A stretch of 64,000 nt of DNA from Rubrivivax sp. GTDB taxonomy: Bacteria; Pseudomonadota; Gammaproteobacteria; Burkholderiales; Burkholderiaceae_C. Every line of letters starts with the position of its first letter. Positions within the stretch are counted from its first letter, which is position 1. The DNA lies in NCBI GenBank assembly GCA_019635285.1, contig JAHBZS010000007.1, forward strand, positions 1 to 64,000, given 5' to 3'. Below the pieces are notes generated by a model. The model ran no database searches, was not told the DNA's origin, and saw nothing but the letters and a program-made list of their open reading frames with translations. This document shows positions 51,318 through 59,796 of this stretch, piece after piece. The position numbers were made by a program, and so were the translations under genes.

Positions 51318-51425
51318 CCGAGGGCGGGGGATGCGAGTCCGCGAGGTAAAGGAGGAGGGGCGGGCGCCAGCCCGACCCGGGGGACAGGAGCGGACTCGCA
51401 TCCCCCGTCCTCGGCTCGCGCTGGA
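51318..51425 (-). repeat. Palindromic element A, copy 2 (inverted)
   Basis: Read on the minus strand this copy starts TCCAGCGCGAGCCGAGG like copy 1. Its stem GGGGATGCGAGTCCGC/GCGGACTCGCATCCCC differs from copy 1 on both sides of the pairing, so base pairs are kept. The CTCCTGTCCCCCG and CTCCTCCTTTACCTCGCGGA strands are conserved, while the apical hairpin (CGGGC-GCCA-GCCCG) has a different sequence but still pairs. Confidence 0.85.
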
Positions 51426-51490
51426 CTGAAGCGGACGACTACATTGCGCCGAACTCGGCCGCTCGATCGTTAGCCGCACGCCCGCGGCCA

Positions 51491-52906
51491 TCACCCTGTC
51501 GGCCAGGCCAGCGGATGTGTGCCGGGCGGCATGGAAGGCCGCGGCCAGTCTGTGGGGGTGACCGACAGCTGTGCCGCATGGCGCAGGGCCGTCAGGCGTC
51601 CGAAGCCACTGTCGGTGGTCTGCAGATACGGCGCGAAGTCGGCCTTGGGTGCATCGAAGCCGCCTTCGACCCGGCCCAGGCGGCGCAGCCAGTGGCCGGT
51701 GGCGGCCAGCGACACTTGCACGTGCCAGCTGCCGCCTTCGCGCTGCTGGCGCCGCAGCGCGGCGCAGGCGCCCAGCGCCATCAGGTGGCCCGAGCCGTGG
51801 TCGAGGATCTGCATCGGCAGCGCGCGTGGCGGGCCGCTGCCGAAGGCCTGGGCCTCGGCCAGGTTGAAGCCGGTGGCCGTTTGCACCAGCGAATCGAAGC
51901 CGCGGCGTTGCGCCCACGGGCCCTGGCTGCCATAGGCCGACAGCGAGACCACGACGAGGCCCGGATGGCGCTCGGCCAGCGCCTCGGCGCCGTAGCCCAG
52001 CGCCTGCAGCCCGCCGGGCCGGTAGCCCTGCACGAACACATGCGCGTCGCTCAACAGCGGCTCGAAGGCCTGCCGATCGTCCGCGTCGTGCAGGTCGGCC
52101 AGCGCGGACAGCTTGCCGCGGCTGGTCTCGGCGATGGCGTCGATGTTGGGCAGCCGAGGCGAGTTGACCAGCAGCACGTCGGCACCGTGCGCCGCCAGCA
52201 CGCGCGTGCCCACCGGCCCGGCGAGGATGCGCGTCAGGTCGAGCACGCGCACGCCCTGCAGCGGCCGGGCTTGCGTGGGCAGCGGCGGCAGGGCGCGCGG
52301 CGCGGCGTCGCCGAGCTTGGTCCACTGCAGCAGCGGCTGCTGGGCCACCGAGATGCCCTGCGCATGGTGGTCCCACTCGTCGAAGCTGCGCAGCGCGGCC
52401 ACCACCAGGCCGGCGTCGGCCGCGGCCTGTTCGAAGTCCAGCGCGCGCCAGCCCTGCAGTGCGCGCTGCACGTCGCTGCGCTCGGTGCTGCCGCCTTCGG
52501 GCAGGCCCAGCAGGCGCAGCGCGCCGTCGCGGTGGTGCGCGAAGTTGGTGTGCAGGCGCACCCAGCCCGCCGCGCCGTCGTCGCCGCCGCAGGGGTACAG
52601 GCCGGCCAGCTTGTCCCACACCTGCAGCGCCTGGCCGTCCAGCAGGAAGTGCGTGCAGCATTCCAGCGCGGCGTGGCGCATGTCCACGCTGAGCGCTTGT
52701 TCGACGCCGTTGCGCAGCCGGCCCAGCTCGGCGGCGGCCAGCGCACCGGCCGCGGTGGCTGCCTGCGCCGCCGTGCCGACGGCGAAGGACGAGGGCAGCA
52801 CCGGCTCGCTGCCGCGCAGGTCGACGCGCTGCAGGGCCGTCTCGTCCAGGCCGGCACAGCGCCACAGCTGTTGCAGCGCGTCGCGGGGCGGTGTGGGTGG
52901 TGACAT
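51491..52906 (-). CDS. Family III CoA-transferase (CaiB/BaiF) protein
   Basis: The 471-aa protein belongs to CaiB/BaiF CoA-transferases, which move CoA between carboxylic acids. The core begins near residue 215 with GVRVLDLTRILAGPVGTRVLAAHGADVL (part: VLDLTRILAGPVGTRVLAAHG), followed by the GKLSALADLHD segment and YGSQGPWAQRRGFDSLVQTATG. An N-terminal half with SSFAVGTAAQAATAAGALAAAELGRLR and VSVDMRHAALE-like motifs resembles the C-terminal half of the fold, as in a common Burkholderiales branch. The catalytic Asp of FRC is not clear. Start ATG 52906 or GTG 52909; it overlaps the rsuA stop. Confidence 0.82.
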   Translation of the reverse strand: MSPPTPPRDALQQLWRCAGLDETALQRVDLRGSEPVLPSSFAVGTAAQAATAAGALAAAELGRLRNGVEQALSVDMRHAALECCTHFLLDGQALQVWDKLAGLYPCGGDDGAAGWVRLHTNFAHHRDGALRLLGLPEGGSTERSDVQRALQGWRALDFEQAAADAGLVVAALRSFDEWDHHAQGISVAQQPLLQWTKLGDAAPRALPPLPTQARPLQGVRVLDLTRILAGPVGTRVLAAHGADVLLVNSPRLPNIDAIAETSRGKLSALADLHDADDRQAFEPLLSDAHVFVQGYRPGGLQALGYGAEALAERHPGLVVVSLSAYGSQGPWAQRRGFDSLVQTATGFNLAEAQAFGSGPPRALPMQILDHGSGHLMALGACAALRRQQREGGSWHVQVSLAATGHWLRRLGRVEGGFDAPKADFAPYLQTTDSGFGRLTALRHAAQLSVTPTDWPRPSMPPGTHPLAWPTG

Positions 52907-53604
52907 CACAGCCCCGGGGCGATGTGTTCAGGCTCGACCCAGCGCCACTGGCCTGCGGCCAGGTCGTCCGGCAGATGCAGGTTGCCGAAGGCGCTGCGCC
53001 GCAGCGCGACCACGCGGTTGCCCACGGCAGCGACCATGCGCTTGACCTGGTGGTACTTGCCCTCGGTCAAGGTCAGCTGCAGCTGCCGCTCGCCCAGGGC
53101 CTGGCAGGCGGCGGCGCGCACCGGCTGCGGGTCGTCGTGCAGCACCACGCCGTCCAGCAGCTGGGCCACCTGGGCGGGCGTCAGCGCGTCGGCGCAGTCG
53201 GCGACGTAGACCTTGGGCACGTGCCGCTTCGGCGAGGTGAGCCGGTGGATCAGCGTGCCGTCGTCGGTGAGCAGCAGCAGGCCGGTGGTGTCTTCGTCGA
53301 GCCGGCCGATGGGCTGCACGTCGCGCTGGCGCAGCGGCGGCGGCAGCAGGCTCAGCACGCTGGGGTGGTGCCGGGGCTTGCGCGAGCATTCATAGCCCGG
53401 CGGCTTGTTCAGCATCAGCAGCGCCTTGGCACGGTAGGCCCAGGGCTGGCCCTGCACGCTGAACACCAGGCCGTCGGTGGCCAGGTCGGCCGCGGGGTCG
53501 TCCAGCACCTGGCCGCCGACCTGCACCTCGCCGTGCAGGATCAAGGTATCGCAGGCGCGGCGCGTGCCGAAGCCCTGGCTGAAGAGCACCTGGCGCAGCT
53601 GCAC
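52906..53604 (-). CDS. rsuA: 16S rRNA pseudouridine(516) synthase RsuA
   Basis: The 232-aa enzyme isomerises uridine in 16S rRNA (U516 in E. coli). It has an N-terminal S4 domain (VLFSQGFGTRRACDTLILHGEVQVGG) and the catalytic domain with LNKPPGYECS, catalytic Asp in IGRLDEDTTGLLLLTDDG (about residue 104), and SEGKYHQVKRMVAAVGN-like TEGKYHQVKRM. HVPKVYVADCADAL fits RsuA better than RluB/E. The start is GTG 53604, 1 nt after the stop of the dehydrogenase gene; no ATG lies nearby. Confidence 0.9.
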   Translation of the reverse strand: MQLRQVLFSQGFGTRRACDTLILHGEVQVGGQVLDDPAADLATDGLVFSVQGQPWAYRAKALLMLNKPPGYECSRKPRHHPSVLSLLPPPLRQRDVQPIGRLDEDTTGLLLLTDDGTLIHRLTSPKRHVPKVYVADCADALTPAQVAQLLDGVVLHDDPQPVRAAACQALGERQLQLTLTEGKYHQVKRMVAAVGNRVVALRRSAFGNLHLPDDLAAGQWRWVEPEHIAPGL

Positions 53605-53605
53605 G

Positions 53606-54544
53606 CTAAGCGTCGCCCTGCAGGCGCTCCCAGGCGCGCGCCGCACGCTGCGTGCGCGCCGACCCCGCCACGCCGAAGAGCGCGGCGTCGCGCTGCCAGC
53701 GTTGCGCGGCCGGGTCGTCTGCATGCTGCGCCCACAGCGGGCCCGCCTCGGCATACAGCGCATGCGCCTGGGCCAGCGCGCCGGCCAGCACCACGTGGGT
53801 GGCCGGCGCGTCGGCCGGTGCCGCGCCGACTTCGGCCAGCGCGACGATGACCGCGCACAGCCGCTCGGCAAAGGCCGTGGGCCAGCCGCGCTGGCGCGCT
53901 TCGCGCAGCAGGTAGGCCAGCACCGCCAGCGTCACGTGCGCATCCTCGAGGGTACGGAAGGGCTTGACGTAGCGCGCGTAGCCGTCGCCCGGCAGCAGCG
54001 CGTCGGCCGTCACGCACACCGCGTCCAGCTGCACGCGCGCATGCGGCACCTCGGGCACGAAGCGCGTGTCGGGCATCGCCAGCAGCTGCAGCCCCGGCGT
54101 GCCGCTGGCCACGCGGGCCACCTTCAGCTGCGCGCGCTCGGCGCCGTCGTCGCCGGCGGGCAGGGCGCCGACGACCAGCAGCACGCTGCTGTCGGGGCCC
54201 AGGGTGGTCCAGCGCTTGGCTCCGCTGATGGTCCAGCTGCCGTCGCCGGCCGGCGTGAGGCGCGTGCGGATGTCGCGTGGCCGGTTGCCGCCTTCTTCGG
54301 TGACGCAGAACGCGGCCACCGCCGCGGCGGGCAGGTCGGGCAGCAGCGCGCGCAGGGCCGCCTGGTAGCCGCTGGCGAAGGCCCAGCCGACGCGGTCGGC
54401 GTCGAAGCCGCCGAGCAGCGCTTGCGCCGCCGGCGTGGCCGCGCGTGCCGCGCCGTCGCGCCAGCGCGGCCACCAGGCGGCGACGTCGGCGCGCGCGGGC
54501 ACGTCGGTGGGGGCACGCAGGCAGGCATCGAGGGCGGCGATCAT
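53606..54544 (-). CDS. Short acyl-CoA dehydrogenase-like protein
   Basis: The 312-aa protein has the acyl-CoA dehydrogenase middle domain: FCVTEEGGNRPRDIRTRLTPAG and WTISGAKRWTTLGPDSSVLLVVG (part: ISGAKRWTTLGPDSSVLLVV), about residues 77-125. It is about 70 residues shorter than typical members, with a reduced N-terminal helical domain and no clear catalytic Glu. An FAD-linked role is uncertain. It is followed by rsuA and the CoA-transferase gene, all close together. Confidence 0.78.
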   Translation of the reverse strand: MIAALDACLRAPTDVPARADVAAWWPRWRDGAARAATPAAQALLGGFDADRVGWAFASGYQAALRALLPDLPAAAVAAFCVTEEGGNRPRDIRTRLTPAGDGSWTISGAKRWTTLGPDSSVLLVVGALPAGDDGAERAQLKVARVASGTPGLQLLAMPDTRFVPEVPHARVQLDAVCVTADALLPGDGYARYVKPFRTLEDAHVTLAVLAYLLREARQRGWPTAFAERLCAVIVALAEVGAAPADAPATHVVLAGALAQAHALYAEAGPLWAQHADDPAAQRWQRDAALFGVAGSARTQRAARAWERLQGDA

Positions 54545-54630
54545 GGGCGGGCGACTTAGGGGGATGGGTGCATGTTAGCGGCGCACACGCGTAGCATGCC
54601 GGGCGCGCCACACGTCTGCGGAGGTGATCC

Positions 54631-55116
54631 ATGCGCTGCCATCGCTTCGTCCTGGGTGCGGGCCTGCTCTGCTGGGCCCTGCTGGCGGGTGCCGCGGGGG
54701 GCGGCGGTGGCGACACCCCGTCGCCGTCCTGGTCCGCCAAGTCGGAGGACCCTGCGGTGAAGACTGCCCAGGCGGCCATCGCCGCCGGCGACTATGCGTC
54801 GGCGCAACTGGCGCTGAAGGTGGCGCTGGCGGCCGACCCCGGCAATGCCGACCTGCACAACCTGTATGCCTATGCGCTGCGCAAGGGCCCCAACCCCGAC
54901 ATGGACCTGGTGTTCAAGCACTACCAGGAAGCCCTGCGCATCGACCCGAAGCACCGCGGTGCGCAGGAATACATCGGCGAGGCCTACCTGATGGTCAACA
55001 ACCTGCCCAAGGCCAAGGAGCACCTGGCGGCGCTGGACAAGCTGTGCTTCTTCGGCTGCAGCGAGTACGCCGAGTTGAAGAAGGCCATCGCCGACTACGA
55101 GGCCCGGCCGAAGTAG
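54631..55116 (+). CDS. Exported TPR protein
   Basis: The 161-aa protein has a signal peptide (MRCHRFVLGAGLLCWALLAGAAG) and a Gly/Ser/Pro-rich linker, followed by TPR repeats at about residues 42-135: AQAAIAAGDYASAQLALKVALAADPGNADLHNLYAYAL (part: AGDYASAQLALKVALAADPGN) and HYQEALRIDPKHRGAQEYIGEAYLMVNN (part: ALRIDPKHRGAQEYIGEAYL). Two Cys in LDKLCFFGCSEY (about 138-149) could form a disulfide or bind metal. TPR domains mediate protein contacts; no partner is evident. Confidence 0.8.
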   Translation: MRCHRFVLGAGLLCWALLAGAAGGGGGDTPSPSWSAKSEDPAVKTAQAAIAAGDYASAQLALKVALAADPGNADLHNLYAYALRKGPNPDMDLVFKHYQEALRIDPKHRGAQEYIGEAYLMVNNLPKAKEHLAALDKLCFFGCSEYAELKKAIADYEARPK

Positions 55117-55117
55117 C

Positions 55118-56119
55118 TCAGCCGCGGCCCAACTCGTCGGCCGAGGGCAGGTTCGGCAGGCCTGTGGCGCTGCGTACCGCGTTGCGGATCGCGCGTGCCA
55201 CGGTTTCCGCGGCCAGCACACCCAGCAGCGTCAGGTCGGCTTCGCCGCCGGCCTGCCCCGTGCCCAGCGCGAACAGCGTGTCGCCGTCGGCCATGGTCAG
55301 CGGATCGATGCTGCGCGACAGGCCATGGTGCGCCATGCCTGCCAGCCGCTGCGCCTGCGCCTTGTTCAGCCGGACATCGGTGGCGACCACGCCGATGGTC
55401 GTGGCGCTGCCGGGCAACACGCTGGCCATCAGCCGCTCGGGGCCGCGGCCGGCCAGCAGCGCCGCGGTGGTAGGCGCCAGCGAGCGGCCGTCCTCGCTGC
55501 GCGCGCCGGCCAGCACCTGGCCGCTTTCATCGAGCACGTCCCCGATGGCGTTGACCGCCACCAGGGCACCCACCGTCACCTTGCCCAGCTTCAGCGACGC
55601 GGTGCCGATGCCGCCCTTCATGGCGCGCCCGATCCCGAAGAGCTTGCCCACGCTGGCGCCGGTGCCTGCACCGACGCTGCCCTGCGCCGGCGGCCGTGTG
55701 CTGGCGGCCTCGCAGGCGGCGTGGCCGGAAGCTGCGTCGGGCCGGATCCGGGCATCGCCGACCCACAGGTCGAAGAGCACCGCGGCCGGCACGATGGGCA
55801 CGTGCGCCGGGCCGACGGCCAGGCCGTGGCCGTGCTCTTCGAGCCAGCGCATCACGCCCGTGGCGGCGTCCAGCCCGAAGGCGCTGCCGCCCGTGAGCAG
55901 GACGGCATGCACCTGGTCCACCAGGTTGTCCGGGCGCAGCAGATCGGTTTCGCGCGTGCCCGGCGCGCCGCCGCGTACCGCCACGCCGCAGACCGCGCCC
56001 TGCGGGCACAGCACGACGCTGCAGCCGGTGGGACGGCGCGCGTCGGTGTGGTGGCCGACGCGCAGTCCGGGGACGTCGGTGATCGCGCCGGGGAACCGCC
56101 CCGGTGCTGCTGCGGTCAT
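55118..56119 (-). CDS. P1-family peptidase (DmpA/S58 type, self-cleaving)
   Basis: The 333-aa protein is a DmpA-type aminopeptidase, an N-terminal nucleophile enzyme that cleaves itself. The predicted cut is before Thr in GKV-TVGALVAVNAIGDV (about residue 190), and the LTGGSAFGLDAATGVMRWLEE and RAMKGGIGTASL motifs are typical. Family members hydrolyse L- or beta-aminopeptides and amides; some have D-Ala activity. Its start overlaps the following acyl-CoA dehydrogenase gene stop by 4 bp. Confidence 0.87.
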   Translation of the reverse strand: MTAAAPGRFPGAITDVPGLRVGHHTDARRPTGCSVVLCPQGAVCGVAVRGGAPGTRETDLLRPDNLVDQVHAVLLTGGSAFGLDAATGVMRWLEEHGHGLAVGPAHVPIVPAAVLFDLWVGDARIRPDAASGHAACEAASTRPPAQGSVGAGTGASVGKLFGIGRAMKGGIGTASLKLGKVTVGALVAVNAIGDVLDESGQVLAGARSEDGRSLAPTTAALLAGRGPERLMASVLPGSATTIGVVATDVRLNKAQAQRLAGMAHHGLSRSIDPLTMADGDTLFALGTGQAGGEADLTLLGVLAAETVARAIRNAVRSATGLPNLPSADELGRG

Positions 56120-57249
56120 GCAAACACGCCGGCGCTATCGCGCATGCGCGCGCTGACCTCGCCGAGGTGGTACATCGTGTCACCGAAGCTCAGTTCGATG
56201 ACGGTGAGGCGCTTGAAGTAGTGGCTGGAGACGTATTCGTCGGTGACGCCGATGCCGCCATGGATCTGCGTGCACTGCTGGCCGACGAAGCGCATCGAAT
56301 GGCCCAGCTGCACCTTGGCCTGCGACAGCGCGCGGCGCCGCGCGTCGGGCGCCTCGCCCAGCTTCAGGCTGGCGAAGTAGCTCATCGAGCGGCCCAGCTC
56401 GACCTGCATCTTCACGTCGGCGATGCGGTGGCGCAGTGCCTGGAAGGTGGCCAGCGGCACGCCGAACTGCTTGCGCTGGTGCATGTAGTCGACGGTCACC
56501 GCCAGCATGCGGTCCATCAGGCCCACGGCCTCGGCGCAGAGGGCGGCGATGGCCACGTCGGCGGCGTGTGCCAGCGCGTCGTGGCCCTTGCGCGTCAGCA
56601 GCGTGGCCGGCGTGCCGGCCAGCACCACGTCGGCGGCGCGCGCGCCGTCCTGCGTCGGGTAGCCGCGCACCGTCAGGCCCGCGGCCGCCTTGTCGACGAT
56701 GAACAGCGCCACGCCGGCGGGGTCACTCTCGCCGCCGCTGACGCGTGCCGAGACGATGAAGGCATCGGCCTCGTCGCCGGCGGGCACGACGACCTTGGTG
56801 CCGCTGAGCTTCCAGGCGCCGCCGGCTTCGGCGGCCTTCACCGCCACCTTGTCGAGGTCGTAGCGCGAATGCCGCTCCTGCTGGGCCAGCACCACCAGCG
56901 CCTCGCCGCCGGCGATCTTCGGCAGCCAGGCCTGCTGCAGCTCGGCCGAGGCGTAGGACAGCAGCGTCGGCGCGACCAGCGCGGCCTGGGTGTAGGGCGC
57001 GTTGACCAGGCCGCGGCCCAGTTCTTCCATCACCACCATCGCCTCGATGGCGCCGAAGCCCATGCCGCCGTGGGCCTCGGGCACCACCAGGCCCGCCAGG
57101 CCCAGGTCGTTGATCTCGCCCAGCACCTCGCGGCTCTGGCCGCCGGCCTTGGCCAGCGCATGGCGGCGCTCGAAGCCGAAGCCCTTGTCCACCCAGCGCC
57201 GCACCGCGTCGCGCAGCTGCTCTTGTTCGTCGCTGAATTCGAAGTCCAT
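56116..57249 (-). CDS. Acyl-CoA dehydrogenase
   Basis: The 377-aa flavoprotein oxidises an acyl-CoA to its enoyl form. It opens MDFEFSDEQEQLRDAVRRWVDKG. The middle domain (about residues 110-210) is less conserved; the C-terminal domain has KQFGVPLATFQALRHRIADVKMQVEL (part: KQFGVPLATFQALRHRIADM-like), IHGGIGVTDEYVSSHYFKRL with the catalytic region. Two adjacent acyl-CoA dehydrogenase genes often encode the subunits of one heteromeric enzyme (as in ChsE/FadE pairs), and that is likely here. Confidence 0.9.
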   Translation of the reverse strand: MDFEFSDEQEQLRDAVRRWVDKGFGFERRHALAKAGGQSREVLGEINDLGLAGLVVPEAHGGMGFGAIEAMVVMEELGRGLVNAPYTQAALVAPTLLSYASAELQQAWLPKIAGGEALVVLAQQERHSRYDLDKVAVKAAEAGGAWKLSGTKVVVPAGDEADAFIVSARVSGGESDPAGVALFIVDKAAAGLTVRGYPTQDGARAADVVLAGTPATLLTRKGHDALAHAADVAIAALCAEAVGLMDRMLAVTVDYMHQRKQFGVPLATFQALRHRIADVKMQVELGRSMSYFASLKLGEAPDARRRALSQAKVQLGHSMRFVGQQCTQIHGGIGVTDEYVSSHYFKRLTVIELSFGDTMYHLGEVSARMRDSAGVFA

Positions 57250-57327
57250 GATTCACCTCGTCAATCTGGCTGGAGCCCCTGCGAAAGGAGCCATGAAATC
57301 TCGCCTCGGCGAGAACCGCGCTGGGCT

Positions 57328-58518
57328 TCAGCCCAGCACGGTTTGAGCGACGATGTTGCGCTGCACCTCGTTCGACCCGCCATAGATCGTCGTCTTGCGC
57401 TGGTTGAAATACGTGCCGGCCAGCGGCAGCAGGAAGCGGTCGATGGCGATGTCGCCCTGCCAGCCGCCTTCCATGGCCTCGTGCAGGTAAGGCACGGTGA
57501 CCGGGCCGCCGGCCAGCATCATCAGCTCGCTGTAGCGCTGCTGGATCTCGCTGCCGCGGATCTTCAGCAGCCCGGCCACGTCCAGGCTCTGCTTGCCGCT
57601 CTTTTCGGCCCACAGCACGCGCAGCACCATCATCTCCAGCGCCACGACGTCGATCTCCAGCAGCGCGATCTGGTCGCGGAAGCGCGCGTCGTCATACACG
57701 CCTTCGCTCTTGGCGATGCGCTTCAGCCGCTCCAGCTCGCGCTTGGCGCGGTTCACGTCGGCGATGTTGGTGCGCTCGTGCGCCAGCAGGTGCTTGGCGT
57801 AAGTCCAGCCCTTGTTCTCCTCGCCGATCAGGTTCTCGGCCGGCACCTCGACGTTGTCGAAGAAGACCTCGTTGACCTCGTGCTCGCCGTCCATCGTGAT
57901 GATTGGCCGCACGGTGATGCCGGGGCTCTTCATGTCGATCAGCAGGAAGCTGATGCCCAGTTGCGGCTTGCCTTCGCTGCTGGTGCGCACCAGGCAGAAG
58001 ATCCAATCGCCGTGCTGGCCCAGCGTGGTCCAGGTCTTCTGGCCGTTGACGATGTACTTGTCGCCCGAACTCGTGGAGACACGCTCGGCGCGCGTCTTCA
58101 GGCTCGCCAGGTCGGAGCCCGAACCCGGCTCGCTGTAGCCCTGGCTCCACCAGACCTCGCCGCTGGCGATGCCCGGCAGGAAGCGTTTGTGCTGCTCGGC
58201 ATTGCCGAAGGCCATGATCACCGGCGCCACCATCACCGGGCCGAAGGGCAGGATGCGCGGCGCGCCGGCGCGGGCGCATTCCTCCTCGAACAGGTGCTTC
58301 TGCACCGAATTCCAGCCCGGGCCGCCGAACTGCGTGGGCCAGTTGTAGCCCAGCCAGCCCTTCTTGCCGAGGATCTTCTGCCAGCCCTGCTGGTCCTCGC
58401 GGCTCAGGCGCAGCGCGTTGTGCACCTTGTGGCTGGTCTCCTTGGGCAGGCTGCTTGCCACCCAGGCGCGGACTTCCTCGCGGAATGCGAGTTCTTCCGG
58501 GGTGAAGTTCAGGTCCAT
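57328..58518 (-). CDS. Acyl-CoA dehydrogenase
   Basis: The 396-aa flavoprotein starts MDLNFTPEELAFREEVRAWV. Middle-domain motifs are SQGYSEPGSGSDLASLKTRAER (Ser/Gly-rich FAD and substrate contact, about 125-145), YIVNGQKTWTTLGQHGDWIFCLVRT (part: YIVNGQKTWTTLGQHGDWIF) and the C-terminal IYGGSNEVQRNIVAQTVLG. It matches the large-subunit type of the cholesterol or branched-acid acyl-CoA dehydrogenase pairs. The partner gene follows after 78 bp. Confidence 0.92.
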   Translation of the reverse strand: MDLNFTPEELAFREEVRAWVASSLPKETSHKVHNALRLSREDQQGWQKILGKKGWLGYNWPTQFGGPGWNSVQKHLFEEECARAGAPRILPFGPVMVAPVIMAFGNAEQHKRFLPGIASGEVWWSQGYSEPGSGSDLASLKTRAERVSTSSGDKYIVNGQKTWTTLGQHGDWIFCLVRTSSEGKPQLGISFLLIDMKSPGITVRPIITMDGEHEVNEVFFDNVEVPAENLIGEENKGWTYAKHLLAHERTNIADVNRAKRELERLKRIAKSEGVYDDARFRDQIALLEIDVVALEMMVLRVLWAEKSGKQSLDVAGLLKIRGSEIQQRYSELMMLAGGPVTVPYLHEAMEGGWQGDIAIDRFLLPLAGTYFNQRKTTIYGGSNEVQRNIVAQTVLG

Positions 58519-58605
58519 TGCGTGTCTCCTCGGCCTGCGGCCATGCAACCGCCTTTCTAGCACGACCGTGCGCCGCCGGCCGCCTGGCGTGCCGGCGCGG
58601 CGGCG

Positions 58606-59253
58606 TCAGCGGCGACGCTCCAGGCGCAGCAGGTCGTTGTCGCGGCGCATCTGGAAGCGCGACAGGAAGCTGTTGCCCAGCAGCACGTAGGGCATCTGCG
58701 CCGGCATGACGATGGCGTCGATATTGTTGACCTCGACCTCGCCGACGCGCACCGCGTTCAGGCTCACGCGGTGCACCGGCACGGGGCCGTTGGCCGTCTG
58801 CGTCATGCCGCGCGGCGCGTTGCGCCAGTCCAGCCCGATGCGCTCGGCGTCGGCTTGGCTCAGCGCCACCACGGTGGCGCCGGTATCGACCATGAACTGC
58901 ACCGGCCGCCCGTTGATCGCGCCGTTGGACATGAAGTGCCCGCCCAAACCCACCGGCAGCACGATCTCCTGCGCGCCAGCGGCCGCCTGGGGCGTGCCCG
59001 TCAGCCGCGCCGGCGCCGCGCCCAGGTGCAGCGTGGCCGTGCTGCCGCCGCGCTGCACCTGCGCCTGGCCCTCCGACAGCTGCAGCAGCGTCACGCCCGC
59101 GGCCGACTGGCCCACCGCCAGCGTATGCGGTTGCCCGTCGATGACCAGCAGCGCCTTGCCGCCCATGCTGCCGGCCAAGGTCACGCCCTGCGCCCACGCG
59201 CCCGCCGCGCAGGCGAGCCCCAGCAGGGCGCTCAGCCAGGCGCGCTGGCGCAT
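58606..59253 (-). CDS. Retropepsin-like clan AA aspartic protease (secreted or periplasmic)
   Basis: The 215-aa protein has a signal peptide ([22 protein letters not shown]) and a single retropepsin domain in the C-terminal half. The catalytic motif is VQFMVDTGATVVALSQADAER (Asp-Thr-Gly-Ala, about residues 128-131), with the hydrophobic LLGNSFLSRF near the end (about 193-202). One DTG per chain means it acts as a dimer. Similar genes (TIGR02281-type) sit beside yajQ in Burkholderiales. Its ATG overlaps the yajQ stop by 1 nt. Confidence 0.87.
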   Translation of the reverse strand: MRQRAWLSALLGLACAAGAWAQGVTLAGSMGGKALLVIDGQPHTLAVGQSAAGVTLLQLSEGQAQVQRGGSTATLHLGAAPARLTGTPQAAAGAQEIVLPVGLGGHFMSNGAINGRPVQFMVDTGATVVALSQADAERIGLDWRNAPRGMTQTANGPVPVHRVSLNAVRVGEVEVNNIDAIVMPAQMPYVLLGNSFLSRFQMRRDNDLLRLERRR

Positions 59254-59753
59254 CAATCGCGGAAGTTGTTGAAGCCCAGCGGCAGATCGGTGATGTCGCG
59301 CCGGATCAGCGCGATGGCCGCCTGCAGGTCGTCGCGCTTGCCGCCGCTGACGCGCACCGCATCGCCCTGGATGGCGGCCTGCACCTTGAGCTTGCTTTGC
59401 TTGAGCAAGACCTGAATGCGCTTGCCGGACTCGCTGTCGATGCCGGTCTTCACCGGCACCGCCTGCTTGACCTTGTCGCCGCCCATCTTCTCGACCTTGG
59501 TGTTCAGGTCGAGGAAGCGCACGTCGACGCCGCGCTTGCTGAGCTTGGCCAGCAGGATGTCGCGCACCTGGTTCAGCTGGAAGTCGCTGTCGGCGTGCAA
59601 CTGCAGCGTGCGCTCCTTGCCCTTGTCGCCGAGCTCGATGCGCGCGTCCGAGCCCTTGAAGTCGAAGCGCGTGCCGATCTCCTTGTTGCTCTGCTCGACG
59701 GCATTGCGCAGTTCCACCAGATCGGGTTCGAGGACCGTGTCGAAGCTGGGCAT
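59253..59753 (-). CDS. yajQ: YajQ family cyclic-di-GMP-binding protein
   Basis: The 166-aa cytosolic protein has two ferredoxin-like folds and the family start [21 protein letters not shown], then [10 protein letters not shown]-like [16 protein letters not shown] and the end [12 protein letters not shown]. Xanthomonas and Pseudomonas YajQ bind c-di-GMP and help control transcription. Length matches the family. It is divergent from murB with a 43-bp gap. Confidence 0.93.
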   Translation of the reverse strand: MPSFDTVLEPDLVELRNAVEQSNKEIGTRFDFKGSDARIELGDKGKERTLQLHADSDFQLNQVRDILLAKLSKRGVDVRFLDLNTKVEKMGGDKVKQAVPVKTGIDSESGKRIQVLLKQSKLKVQAAIQGDAVRVSGGKRDDLQAAIALIRRDITDLPLGFNNFRD

Positions 59754-59784
59754 GGTCGACAGTCTGGCACAAAGGGAAGTAGGC

Positions 59785-59790
59785 GAAAAT
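59785..59790 (+). promoter_or_regulatory. -10-like hexamer 6 nt before murB
   Basis: GAAAAT ends 6 nt before ATG 59797 and no Shine-Dalgarno lies between. It fits the leaderless pattern seen at other genes here. No good -35 is visible. Confidence 0.3.
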
Positions 59791-59796
59791 TCTGCC

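Noticed and set aside
50980-51490. FMN riboswitch upstream of ribF
   Set aside because: The conserved RFN sequence blocks are not seen, the nearest promoter-like site is 6 nt before the ATG, and the structured repeats are two inverted copies of one element.
57250-57327. A gene between the two acyl-CoA dehydrogenases
   Set aside because: The 78-bp gap holds only a short GC-rich hairpin-like stretch and no frame of useful length.
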